NCBI GenBank assembly: GCA_023313575.1
Contig: JAJTTP010000015.1
Coordinates: forward strand, 1-64,000
Length of the DNA stretch: 64,000 bases
Source: Eutypella sp. D-1
Lineage: Eukaryota; Ascomycota; Sordariomycetes; Xylariales; Diatrypaceae
Direction of reading: 5' to 3'
Positions 41,067 through 51,681 of the stretch are shown here, piece after piece. The stretch's first letter is position 1, and each line of letters starts with the position of its first letter. The notes below the pieces were generated by a model. That model was not told where the DNA came from and did not search any database. It was given only the letters and a program-made list of their open reading frames with translations. The position numbers and the translations under genes are program-made.

Positions 41067-41562
41067 GATAATGGCCTAATAGAATGTAAATGGCTGGGTA
41101 AACTAACTGCATAATCAAGTGTAGGCTTAATTAACTACTTAGGTATTCTAATGATATCAATGAATGCGGGGATTCGATTACCAATCACATTTCCATTTCA
41201 AGAGTTCATAGGAGACCCAAAGAATATTCCTGCAATAGCACCAATCCCAAGCTATAGCCTACCCCACTCACGATCTATCAAATTGCATAATATCCAATAG
41301 CCTTACAATTCCGCCTCCACCCATATGCTAGACGCTCAACAGCATCATATACTGGTTACATCTATACCAGACTTCTTCATGTTGATTATTTTATTACTAT
41401 TATAGGTTAAGGGTATAAGATACGGTTATAACATAAAGCTGCATTTTTGCTTTCCCTTGTCGCGATGAAATTAAAGACATAAATATAAAACCTACAGTAA
41501 CGACAACACCGTAAAGACCTCTGCTGTCACGTAACAAAGGGATAAGGGCGCTAACAACGCCC

Positions 41563-41710
41563 TCTCCCCTGCTATACCGTCCTATACACTACATAGTGTC
41601 GGCACCCAGCTACCATAGGTGTAGCCCTACCTGTAGGCTTACAGTAGATAGGCCTAGATAGTATGGCCCACCCGGACGTAAAATAAAAATAAATCATCTC
41701 CCCTGCTATA
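41563..41710 (+). mobile_element. Unmutated 5'-truncated LINE 3' end with 14-nt target duplication
   Basis: TCTCCCCTGCTATA occurs at 41563-41576 and 41697-41710. The 120 bases between them match the 3' terminus of the LINE family from the 22-kb block, including TAGTGTCGGCACCCAGCTAC and CCCACCCGGACGTAAAATA, and end in an A/ATC-rich tail. The cytosines lost in the RIP-degraded copies are present. The perfect duplication shows a genuine retrotransposition event into gene-rich DNA. Confidence 0.9.
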
Positions 41711-42596
41711 AAGGCTACGATAAATTAGAATTGCGTATAAGTAAGGGGCTTCACCCCTTGCGGTTCTAGTAAAGGGCCAGAGTTCCATAATTATTCGACC
41801 TCTACCTATACTACAGTGTACTCACAGTGACTCTCTGGCTACCATCTTTCACTCTGCGCCCAAAACCTCTAATATATGCTCACCGACCTTGAATCATAGC
41901 TGCCGTACTCATTGCATGCTGTGAGAATTGTCTCGAATAAAGGCCTTCCATCCCTGCTAGATTCGATACAGGAACCTGTGTAGCGCTGACTGACTGGCCA
42001 TACCTAATTAAATTAGTGGGATCACACTTTTCCTGGGGAAACGGCAGATAGAATTTCAGAAGAAAAGGGGTTGAAGCTAATAACAGGCTGAAATACAATG
42101 AGAGGTTGATTTTCAGAACGACGACCTGGTTGATGGTGTCCTCAACTCACACGATATGCAAAGCACTCATCCAACACTGGGCTGGTCAAGTGGTAGATTG
42201 ATAATTATACCAAGAGGGAATACAGACTAACTGTTGGTGAAGTACCATACACACACACACATAGATATACATAGATAAGAAGGCGATTTAAATCTAGCTC
42301 CCACGCTTAGTACGGGCTGGACGCGCATTTATTTAGCTAAACTTCCTCGTCAGATAATCGCTGTATAATTACGGAATCCGTAATTACTCCGTAACCACTG
42401 CAAACATCTACTTGTGAAGTATCGTCACTGTGGAATGTGCCTTGGGAATTATAGTTCTAGAGTGTCAGTTTACCAATGATGGTAGAGAAAAGACTTGTTA
42501 GTGCCGTGGTATTACAAACTATCTATTCCAGGATTTTAAGCCAAGAGGGGGCCTCCAGAATATCTATCGGTATACGTAGTATTATGAATATGGGCT

Positions 42597-42793
42597 AGGT
42601 AATCAATCTCCTGAGCTTACGTAGTAGATAACGTGATCATCCCCTAGAGTAGGGGAGTAAAGACCCTAAGGGCCTCCATAGATAGGGTCACGTGATTTCA
42701 GGACTCCGTGCCCCTATTTAGACCTATTTTGGAGCCCTTCTCAAATAGGGGCTTACTTGAACCGTGATGACTCGTGATTAGCTAGCTATGTTG
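42597..42793 (-). repeat. Dispersed repeat, copy B (inverse of 31687-31852)
   Basis: On the minus strand this stretch shares the order AACATAGC, CCTATTTGA, GGGCTCC, AATAGGGG, ATCACGTGA, GATCACGTTA with copy A. GCCCCTATTT and AAATAGGGGC in the middle (about 42710-42752) are inverse and could fold. Confidence 0.6.
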
Positions 42794-43382
42794 CCCCGCT
42801 CGATAGCGGGTTTTCTTAGGAGCTTTTAGGAGCTTGGTTTCATGTCAAGTATCCACGCGTCCTCTACTGCCCCAGATGACTTCGCCACAGATCCAGTCAA
42901 TCGCCGTCGACCCGGTTCTGCCGGTCGAACCTTCTAATACCTAGGTATCCCATCAAATCCCATCATCCACCTGCGAACTAATATCTGAAACTTTAAACCT
43001 GCCAGACCTGACACATCCGTCCTACGGAGTACCTCCTACCTGGTAAAGCTCTAATGTTTTAATTGACCTTTTCTTCTTCATCCTCTTTTCTTTTCGTCGA
43101 GGCATTTACTTCTTTTCCATCTTTAACTAAAATTCGATAACCTCTACGTTCCTAATCCGCTATCGATCTGCCAACTGGTAACCGAATCGTGACCTATCGT
43201 ATACCATACCAGAGGCATCCCACCACTAATACCTCCATACAACCAAATTCACCAGCATAGTCTACAGGACTCAACCAAATAGATCGCTGTAAATAAGACG
43301 AGAAGAAGAAGATAAAGCTCGAAGAAATAAAAAGACGACTTGAAATATCTACATATAAATAAATAATACCAAACCCAAAACT

Positions 43383-43721
43383 ATGTCCTACAAACAAGAC
43401 CAACCACCCCCTGCCTACGCCCCCCAACAGCCTCAGGCCGCATATCAGGGCTACCCGCCTCAGCAGCAATGGGGCGGCGATCCGCAACAACAGGACCGGG
43501 GCTACTACCCGCCGCAACAGAACATGGGCTACTATCAGCAGGGGGGGGCTTACCCACCCCAGGGGGCCTACTACCAGCCGCAGCCGGGCTACTACCCGCC
43601 CCAGCCGCAGCCGGGTTACTACGCCCCTCAGCAGCAGCAGAGCAGCGGCAGCCGCGACGGCTGCCTCGGCGCTCTCATCGGTGCCCTCGCCTGTTGTTGC
43701 TGTCTTGACATCCTGTTCTAA
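43383..43721 (+). CDS. Small CYSTM (cysteine-rich transmembrane) protein
   Basis: A single exon of 112 residues. The first about 90 residues are a Pro/Gln/Gly/Tyr-rich stretch with repeated GYYPPQ and GYYQ-type words. The C-terminus (CLGALIGALACCCCLDILF) is a short hydrophobic segment with a run of four cysteines, the hallmark of CYSTM tail-anchored proteins. Members of this family in fungi and plants sit at the plasma membrane and are linked to stress tolerance; the cysteines are thought to be lipidated or metal-reactive. An upstream CT-rich tract at about 43050-43110 looks like a strong fungal promoter or leader. The start is the first ATG (AAACTATGTCC). Confidence 0.88.
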   Translation: MSYKQDQPPPAYAPQQPQAAYQGYPPQQQWGGDPQQQDRGYYPPQQNMGYYQQGGAYPPQGAYYQPQPGYYPPQPQPGYYAPQQQQSSGSRDGCLGALIGALACCCCLDILF

Positions 43722-44362
43722 GGCGCACGAGGCACGACTAAGAGATGTGCGAAGGAGAAGTAAAGGGGCATTGGGACATTAGGGCGCGATGGGAAGGGAT
43801 ATGAGTCATGTGACTTGCTATAGGAGGCCGGGGCCTTGGTTATCGATGAATGGATGGATGGGTGATGAACCCCCCGGATCGCCCGGGTGCGACGATGCGA
43901 GCACGCGCGATACCTCATCCCTCCCCGCCTCATGGCATATCGCAACCCGAACAACAGGGCACCGCTCGAGACGATTTCGGATGATGATGCGGGGACTGGA
44001 TGAGCGAATCGGAAGGAAACTACTCAGTTGGGATGGGTTGGTCACAGATCTCGTCATAGGGAGGTGTTGGCGTTTAGGCTTCTCGAAGACATTCTCTGGT
44101 TTGGTGGGTTTGCTTTTTCTTAGGTTATATTGATACCCGATCACCCGTTCCCGCGAATGACCTGCAACCCGTCGTCGCGTGTACGAGACAGCAAGCCTTC
44201 ATCATCGGTACCATGTAGTGATAATGCAACTAATACACAGGATGTGATAGGACTAAGGGGGAAAAAGCTCAAAAAATATGCAAACGAAAACCTCAGTAAT
44301 ATCCCAAGACTATCATATGTATCTACCCCAAGTATATAACAAAAATGCGTGCCCGTCCCGTT
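43722..44362. other. Convergent intergenic region
   Basis: 640 bases between the CYSTM gene and the stop of the monooxygenase. These are expected to be the two 3' UTRs; nothing else was seen. Confidence 0.6.
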
Positions 44363-46139
44363 TCAAAATGCCCGAATCCTCTTTGACCTGCGTTCACCCA
44401 CGTGCATGTCGGTGGCCTCGTTAGCCCTGCTGGCTTTGATCTTGCTGCCGCCACTACTCTTGCCGCCCCCCTTGCCTTTAGTATCATGAGCACCATTGGT
44501 TCCGTTCGCCTCGTTAGTTCCATTCGTCTTGTCGGCCCCATTGGGTCCGCTGGCTCCATTGGCACCGTTCGCCCCATTAGCTCCACCAGTGCCATCAGCG
44601 CCACCAGTACCGTCTGACCCATTGCTCTTCCCGTTAACGTTCCCGGCGGCGGGGCCCTCGTCGCCGAGCGAGGCGAAGAGCTTGTCGAACTTCTCGCTGG
44701 CGTCGCGGACGCAGTCGTAGGAGTAGATCATGTCCTGGACGTCGGGACTGGCCCACTTGTCGGGGACGGGTCCGCCCTTCTTCTTGCGCGCCTCCTCGAA
44801 CATGCGGTCGCGTTCCTCGCGCGCCTTGCCCTCGCCCAGGTGCAGCGCCAGCCCCGACGTGTACGCCATATCGACGAGCAGCGCAGTGCGGTCCTTGCGC
44901 AGCAGCTCATACACCTTGAGGGCCTTGGCGATGGCTCTAGCGTCCCCGGCCGCGGGGACGCGGCTGATCACCTCGGCGACGACGGCGGCGTCCTCGATCG
45001 CCATGGCGGCCCCCTGGCTCAGGTGCGGCAGCGTGGGATGGCAGGCATCGCCGACGAGGGTGACACCGCCGCGGGACCAGGTGGGGAGTACCTTGTGGCT
45101 GCGAAGCTTCCACTCGCAGACCTCGCCCTCGGGGACGAGCTGGAGCATCTTTTGGACGAGGGGGCAGAAGTCCTCGTAGACGCGGAGCATGGCCTGCTTG
45201 CTGCCACGCGTCGTGTAGGTGGCGTTAGTGGCGGCGGCGAAGTTGACATCCGGCTGGCACGTCGACAGGTTGTAGATCTCCTTGCCGCTGATCGGATACG
45301 CGATGATGTGCCGCTTCTCCCCGATCCACCGCATCGCGCCGTCCGCGTCCAGCAGCTCCAAAAGCTCCGGGTCCCCCGACATCTGCTCCCGCGACAGCAT
45401 GATCCGGTACGCCGCCTGCCCCGTGTCCTCGACATGCGCCGCGACCCCCTCGCGGGCCAATAAGGCCGTCCGCACTACCGACTTGATGCCGTCGGAGCCC
45501 ACCAACAAGTCCGTCTTGACCACGTCGGGCTCAGCCTCCCCGCGCCGCTGCACCTTAAACACCACATTTCTCCCCTCAGCGGCGGACTCGTCACCGAAGG
45601 CCACGATCTCGACAAGAGCGGTAGAGAAGTGAAAGGTGATAGCAGGCTCAGCCTTACAGGCGTCATAAAGGCTGCCGGCGAGGGAAGCGCGGTGGCCGGT
45701 GCAGTGGGGGTAGCCGTACTTGGCGGCAATGTCGGGCATGGGGACGTAAGTAAGTTCGCGGCCGCTAGGACCGTCGATGATACGACTGAACTGAACGTTG
45801 GTGGCCTCGCGCTCCAGCTGCTGGCCCTCCCAGCAGCCCCAGCGGTCCAGCACCCGTACCAGATTCGGCGCCAGCTGGATGCCCGCCCCGACGAACCCTA
45901 GGTTCGACGCCGTCTCGTACACGTCCACGTTCTTGAACCCTTTCCGGGCGAACGCGAGCGCAGACGCGAGGCCTCCCATGCCTGGTGGGTTTTACGAAAG
46001 GTCTATGTTAGCCTTTCGCTCATTGATGTTCCTGGCCGTTGACTGTCCTGCACCCTCCACTGTGAGCGAAGAGGGCGTCTCAAGGAATTTACTTACCCGC
46101 GCCAATAACGGACACTCTTAGATCCTTTACGCCTGCCAT
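44363..46139 (-). CDS. FAD-dependent monooxygenase, salicylate hydroxylase-like
   Basis: Two exons, 46139-46097 and 45981-44363, 553 residues. The first exon (MAGVKDLRVSVIGAG) completes the dinucleotide-binding motif GAGMGGLASA across the intron, which proves the splice. Further flavoprotein hydroxylase marks are the DG motif (LLVGSDGIKSVVR, about residue 175) and the GD motif (GVTLVGDACHPTLPHLSQGA, about 320). The words VGAGIQLAPN and GYPHCTGHRASLAGSLY are typical of the fungal salicylate 1-monooxygenase-like group, which uses FAD and NAD(P)H to hydroxylate, often with decarboxylation, an aromatic acid. The substrate is not proven. The last about 110 residues are unusual, with a long Gly/Asn/Thr-rich low-complexity tail (repeats such as GANGANGANGASG) and then a basic end. 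Codon GC content is high. Confidence 0.9.
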
Positions 46140-47999
46140 GTTTGTGACGTCTCTATTTCTCCTCTCTAATGACTATGTGATGTCAAGGAGTCTATATCAT
46201 CTAAGCATGGGTAATAAAGGTGACGAGGTGGAATGAAGTTCTCCTAAGTAATACAACGTTCCTTTTCGTTTAAGAGTACTCCCAAGTAGACGATCGAGTG
46301 CGTCCGAGTGTTCCGCTGTAACAGCACTTCTCTCTGTCTTCTCAATCTCGATTCACAAAAGGCCAGGTCAGGTTAAGGTGCCTAGTATATGTGTTTGGGT
46401 AGGACAGATGACCAGGAGATATGTAAAGTGGCGTCGACGGCGTCACATGTACGACTACGGCCGGCATAACAATATAGACGGGAATCTGGAATCTGGAACT
46501 TCCCAGGTGGTGGTGCAACGTACATACATACTAAGCATATATACGTATAAATTATAAGACCGAATGGTCGGCAGTGGATGAGTTTGGCTGCTTGGTGAGT
46601 TCGCCAGAGGATAACCGGTTGAGGCCGTCCAGAAAAAGGGCGTTAAAGGGGGGACGATCCCGATGTGGGGTGTGGAGTTTACTATACTTCACACTTCATA
46701 CATAAGTACCTACCTACCTAGGTATCTATGTACATATAGGTAAATATAACCAACTTCTACCTCTGATGAGTATGGTATAAGTACATCAACGGATAAGCTT
46801 CCCAGATGGGTGTTAAGTTGTCTTAGTTGGGGGAATTATACTTATCTAGATACATAACATATCTATCTAGGTGTTATGTATGGGCCCGGCATGTAACTTT
46901 CCCCCTAGGTACCTACTAGTGCGGCTACGCAGCTTATACCCGACTCTGCTCCGTATTACTTGCCGGCTAATGAGGGGTTCGTCGCTGTTATTGGTCCCCA
47001 TACAAGAGCCAGAGTGAGAGATGTGCCGGTGTATATAACGGGGAGGATTATTTTGCCGCAGGTTTATCTATGATAAAATCCCGGTTAAGACGTGTCCGGT
47101 GTGGGCTTTCAACTCGTTCACCAAACTACGGGCTTATAATTGTCGCCGTCTTTCTACTTAGGTACTCTTTTTACATGCAACCGGACCATGCACCCGGTCC
47201 ATCTCGGATTTCTTTGCAGATGACGTATGATCTTTTTGAATCTCTCACGTTCCCTATAAGTTTATGTGTGTACGTAGCTTGTCCGATCGTGCCGCGGCAT
47301 TCATATCTACTAATATGACTTCGGAGATCCCCAGTTAACCACAGGTGGGTTCGTATTCAACCAAGTCTAGATATTTACAGCACTTACGTAGATAGTTACT
47401 TTACTGCACAAGTTGAGGGGAAAAGAGCAAAACCACTATGGTTAATAACTATTCGGTACTCTCTCAATATCCCATACATGCTTTTATATAACACCATATT
47501 GAATATTGCCAGCCAATAATGAAGTCCTAGGGATATTTCAGTACTAAGTATGCATGCCCCTAAGGATATGTATCCATACTTCATGTAATTGGACCAGTTG
47601 GACCCGATTATCAGGGTCGAAGCCATTCCCGTTCCCATTGGCCTATCACATCAGTTGTAAAAGAGGGTTATAGATGAGGATGGTGGGGAATATCGGCGGT
47701 CGGGACGAGAGACCCCGCCTCCAGCAACGTCGCTTAATTGGCAACTAGAAGTCCTAGTGTGAAATTCAGGCGACAGAACAGCCGACGTACTGAACAGCTT
47801 TTAGGCGTACATAGTACCCAGGTAAAGGGGTTGCTGGTTCGCATGTCTAACCCCCCCCCCCTGCAGTCAACCATCATCCAACAAAGCAGAGCAAAAAAAG
47901 ACGACGCCGTAACGATAATCCGGATAATCACTACTACCACTAGCGGTCTACTGCTACTACCACCTAACCCTGCCCTGCCCAATAGGGAAAATAATTACC
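46140..47999. other. Divergent intergenic region
   Basis: 1.86 kb between the divergent monooxygenase and ribokinase genes, likely holding both promoters. It contains the palindrome TACCTAGGTA (46715-46724), a related CCTAGGTACC near 46905, and a run of eleven C at 47851-47861. No gene was seen. Confidence 0.55.
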
Positions 48000-49067
48000 A
48001 TGGCGGAGACCAAGAGAACCATCCCGACCATAACGGTGCTGGGTTCCCTCAACATCGACCTGGTCTCCTACGTCTCGCACCACCCGCTGCCGGGGGAGAC
48101 CATGACGTCCAGCCGGTTCGCTGTGTCCCCCGGTGGCAAGGGCGCGAACCAGGCGGTGGCCTGCGCGAAGCTCTCGAGGTCGTCGCGCGCTGGCGCCGGC
48201 GGCGGCAATGCCGAGGACCGCTCGGCGGACCCAGAGGCGACCGCCCGCGTGCGCATGGTGGGGGCCGTCGGTGGCGCCGGCGACGGGTACGGTGACCTAC
48301 TGGCGACGAACCTGCGACGACAGGGTGTCGACGCATCGGGGGTGCTGCGCCCTGACGGACTCAAGACCGGCATCGCCATCATCGTAGTGGACGAGCCGAC
48401 CGGCGAAAACCGGATCATCCTGTCACCGGAGGCGAACCACCACCTGCGGCCATCGCATCTATCGTCTGCCACATCGCCGTTGACCGGCCTGCTGACCGCG
48501 CCGGCACAACGGCCCGACCTCCTGATCATGCAGCTGGAGATCCCGCAGGACACGGTGCTAGCGGCGCTAAGCGCGGCGCGGGACGCCGGGGTCCCCGTGC
48601 TCTTAAACCCGGCGCCCGCGGTGCCACTGTCGGCGGATGCGTATGCCGGGCTCGCGCACCTGGTAGTGAACGAGACGGAGGCGGCGATCCTGGCGGGCAA
48701 GGAGGTGGTGGCGGACGAGACGGCGCTGGAGACCCGCGAGGGCCTCGACGCCGTCGGCCGCGAGTTCCTGCGCCGCGGCGTACACACCGTCGTCGTCACC
48801 CTCGGCGGCCGCGGCGTCTTCTACATGAGCGGCGGCGACGGAAGCGGTAGTGCCGGCGTCAAGTCCGGCCTCCTGCCCGCTGAGAAGGCCACTGTTGTCG
48901 ACACCACCGCCGCTGGAGACACCTTTGTCGGGGCTTACGCGCTCGAGGTCGTCTCCGGCGCCTTCGACGTCGAGGCCGCTGTGCGTAAGGCCAACCACGC
49001 CGCCGCCAAGACCGTTGAGCGCCCCGGCGCCCAGGACTCCATCCCCTGGCGCGATGAGCTGGAATGA
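48000..49067 (+). CDS. RBK1: Ribokinase (PfkB family)
   Basis: A single exon of 355 residues. It carries the N-terminal GSLNIDLVSYV, the first PfkB signature with GGKGANQAVA (residues 45-54), LNPAPAVPL with VVNETEAAIL, and the second signature DTTAAGDTFVGAY with catalytic Asp307. These mark a ribokinase that phosphorylates D-ribose at O5 with ATP in the cytosol, feeding the pentose phosphate pathway and nucleotide synthesis. Length is slightly above the yeast and bacterial enzymes because of a Ser/Arg/Gly/Asp-rich insert at about residues 60-82. The start has a good context (ACCATGGCG). The gene is very GC-rich compared with its flanks. Confidence 0.93.
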   Translation: MAETKRTIPTITVLGSLNIDLVSYVSHHPLPGETMTSSRFAVSPGGKGANQAVACAKLSRSSRAGAGGGNAEDRSADPEATARVRMVGAVGGAGDGYGDLLATNLRRQGVDASGVLRPDGLKTGIAIIVVDEPTGENRIILSPEANHHLRPSHLSSATSPLTGLLTAPAQRPDLLIMQLEIPQDTVLAALSAARDAGVPVLLNPAPAVPLSADAYAGLAHLVVNETEAAILAGKEVVADETALETREGLDAVGREFLRRGVHTVVVTLGGRGVFYMSGGDGSGSAGVKSGLLPAEKATVVDTTAAGDTFVGAYALEVVSGAFDVEAAVRKANHAAAKTVERPGAQDSIPWRDELE

Positions 49068-49482
49068 GCGAAAGGACGCTCTGTTCCAAATGGGGTAGCG
49101 GGCTTTCCGAAATTCTGACTAGGACTTAAGGAGTAGCAAAAGATTAAATAGATACGAGTCACAGAAAATGCTCGGAGGATATGATTATGCTGATATGAAG
49201 GACGGAGGATAAGAGGCATTTGCATGAGAATCATCGGTAGGCTAGATAAAAGAACAAAAGAGCATTTGCCAACTAAGAGCTGGTATCACATCAATTAGCG
49301 TAGAATGACAACGTTTGATATTCAGACAAACGCTTCTATACTGCTTAAAAGTAGACACAAAACACAATTCCCTAACCCTCTACCCTGATTCCCAGTACTA
49401 TTGATAACCGACCACGAACATAACGATGCCTTGACCAGCAACCTAAAAACCATGCATAGCCAACGGACTTGTCACCAGTAGC
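49068..49482. other. Convergent intergenic region
   Basis: 415 bases between ribokinase and the next gene on the opposite strand. No feature beyond the expected 3' UTRs was seen. Confidence 0.6.
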
Positions 49483-51681
49483 TTACCACCAATAGCCAAG
49501 GCTCCAAGGACCTTCATTCTTCCGGTCCTCATCCCGCGTCGCCATCCCGAGGTCGCCATCTCCGTTGCCGCCGCCATCCTGGCCCTCCTCGCCGTCCAGG
49601 TGCAGACCGATGAGGGATGGGACCAGGCTGCGGAGGCTATCGGCGCCGATGGACCTCTTGTTGCGTAGTGCCGTGTCCCTGATCTGTCGCCGCCTAACCT
49701 CTACCTGCGATGCCTTGCGCTCCTCCCTGCAGTGGACAGCAGCAGGCATGTCTGGCCCGACTTCACCGCCCACCGGCGTGAGGGGGTTTCTGTTCTCGAG
49801 GAGGGGCAGAGCCTGCGACGGTGTCGGCGTCGATGACGAGGTCGGCGGTTTCCTCCCCGACGCCGCACGTCGCATGTCCATCCAGATCTTGCGTGCTGGG
49901 TCGTCCTCAACCTTGACCTTAACTCCGCCATCATCATCATCATCATCATTGCCGTTCGCGGAGACCGCCTTCCCGAGAAGGCTGGCCCGCCGTTGTGGGA
50001 CGCGCGGCGATGCAGGCGGCAACAGCGGGGTGTGCGGTGGGAACGGGGAACGAATCGTGCTGACGGAGCGTTCCGGCGTTTCTTGGTTCTGTTTTGCTAG
50101 CCGCCGAATGTTCAACATGCTCCTGGTAGTGCCGGCGCCGCCCCTCGCAATTTTGCGGCGGGGGCTGCCGGTGCTTATGCCGGTGCGCATGCCGGTGCTG
50201 GGCCTGGGGGACGAGATCCTGGCCATTACTTCATGTGCGCGCAGAGGGCCCCAGTGCGCGGCGACTATGGGAAAGAGGGCGTTGCCGGTGGGTACTGGGC
50301 GGGGAGGCGACCAGATCGACGGCGGGCTGTGACTGTCGCGCATGATGGTGCCTGTCGCGGTCGTCTCGAGCAGGGTCTGAGTCTGATGGCCCGAGGCATC
50401 GGCCGGCTCGTTCGCTGATGTCGGAAAGCCAGAGTGGCGGTAGCTCAGGCGGACCTGTACGTACTCCGTCCTGACGCTACCTAGCTGAAACTCGAGGTCT
50501 GCGAAGAGATCGTCCGGCTCGTGCTTGCGCTTGCCGCCGCCCGTCTAGGACAGCTGCGAAGCTTGCAGCTCGATGCAGGCGAGTTTGAGGAGACTGGAGC
50601 CGGGAACAATAGTACTAAGGGGCAGTCAGTCAAGGAAATAAAGAAATCAACGAGCTGTTTCCTCAATATACCTTGATTTGTCGTCGTCAATAACGTCGAC
50701 CACAGAGCTTTGGCCCATTGGGAGAATCTCTACTTTCGTATCATATAGGTAACCGTATCGCGCAAGGCCGTCTCCACCATGGTAAACCGGCATAAAGAGG
50801 TTGCCCGCCCCATCTGTGCCGTAGCAATCGCGAGAGACTGAAGGTCGGAACAGCTGGCCAGATATCTCGATAGCCACCCACAGCTTGGATTCCCCATCGC
50901 CGAGAGTCCGCACTTCGGGCGTGATGGAGATATTAGGGACAAGCAAGTAGGGGTCAATTACCGCATCCTCAGAGTTATACATAGTCATGGAAGAGTGGCT
51001 AGCCTGGTAGGAGTTGAGTGCCACTGAGCTGTCTCGCTTGTATACACCACCTACTATGACACTACCGGAACTTCGCTCGGATTCGTAGCTGGGAAGCCGC
51101 GTCTCGAGATATTCCCTGCAAGGTGACGCGAGGGAGGCTGAATTGACAGACGGTAGATCACTAAACGCACGTGAACGATGTTGTGATTTACGACCCCTCG
51201 CTGATGAGGCTCGACGACTAGACAGGGAGCGAAGGCGTCTTAGAAAGCTTGGTGAGGACGGCCGACGCAGATCACGGTGTGAGCGAGACGAGAACGACAG
51301 ACAGCCAGGTTCAGAGGTTTTGAAATCCCAGGATACATCTAGTTCTTGATAAACAAGCATGGTTAGAACCCAACAAGAAGATGGAAATCGACTTCACTTA
51401 CCAGTGTCTGGGGCAACGCTCGCAGATTGTCTAGAATAAAAGCGGCTGTTAACTTCCTCGCTGCTGCGGCCCTGGAAAACGGTGCTGGCTCGTTTCTTGA
51501 TGACGGTCACGGGAGTGTCTAGGTCCGGGGACTCGGATATTCTCCCAAGGATTCTATCCGCGCTTGGGCTTGTCCGCCTGAGGCTGCTACTTAGGTCCCG
51601 GCTGTGCCTCCTCTTCTTGACGATGTGTAGGGGCGCCGGGCATCCGGGCATCGGAACGCCAGTTGACGGGGTGTGTTCCAT
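49483..51681 (-). pseudogene. Conserved-looking protein of unknown function, interrupted by an in-frame TAG
   Basis: Exons 51681-51402, 51344-50672 and 50614-49483 join in phase (GTAAGT and GTATAT donors, CTTAG and CAAG acceptors) but pass through TAG at 50547-50545. Without it the protein would be about 694 residues; with it, 340. The part before the stop contains MPVYHGGDGLARYGYLYD and STIVPGSSLLKLACIEL; the part after has GSVRTEYVQVRLSYRHSGF, FPIVAAHWGPLRAHEVMARI and a disordered Asp/Pro/Ser-rich tail with a CAT-repeat-encoded Asp run. Both sides look protein-like and share one frame, so this is one gene. I do not recognise a named domain. The ATG at 51681 has a perfect CCACCATGG context, but an overlapping frame starting at 51985 may be the true N-terminus. 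A sequence error, real nonsense mutation or readthrough are all possible. Confidence 0.6.
49929..49950. repeat. CAT trinucleotide repeat inside coding sequence
   Basis: About seven CAT units that read as consecutive aspartates on the minus strand in the interrupted gene; likely length-variable. Confidence 0.85.

Larger units (their letters stand above)
41067..43382. other. Intergenic region with a LINE scrap and a dispersed repeat
   Basis: No gene is supported in these 2.3 kb. It contains the unmutated LINE 3' end (41577-41696), repeat copy B (42597-42793), a short CA run near 42250, and at the right end the CT-rich probable promoter/5' UTR of the CYSTM gene (about 43050-43110). Confidence 0.5.

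Noticed and set aside
44840..45463. Antisense frame over the FAD monooxygenase
   Set aside because: The sense strand carries all flavoprotein motifs; the antisense product is a low-complexity artefact of codon bias.
48068..48799. Antisense frame over ribokinase
   Set aside because: Same reason: both PfkB signatures are on the + strand.
39876..49067. A secondary-metabolite cluster formed by the reductase, monooxygenase and transporter
   Set aside because: They are separated by several kb, mixed with housekeeping genes, and no synthase or cluster regulator is present.
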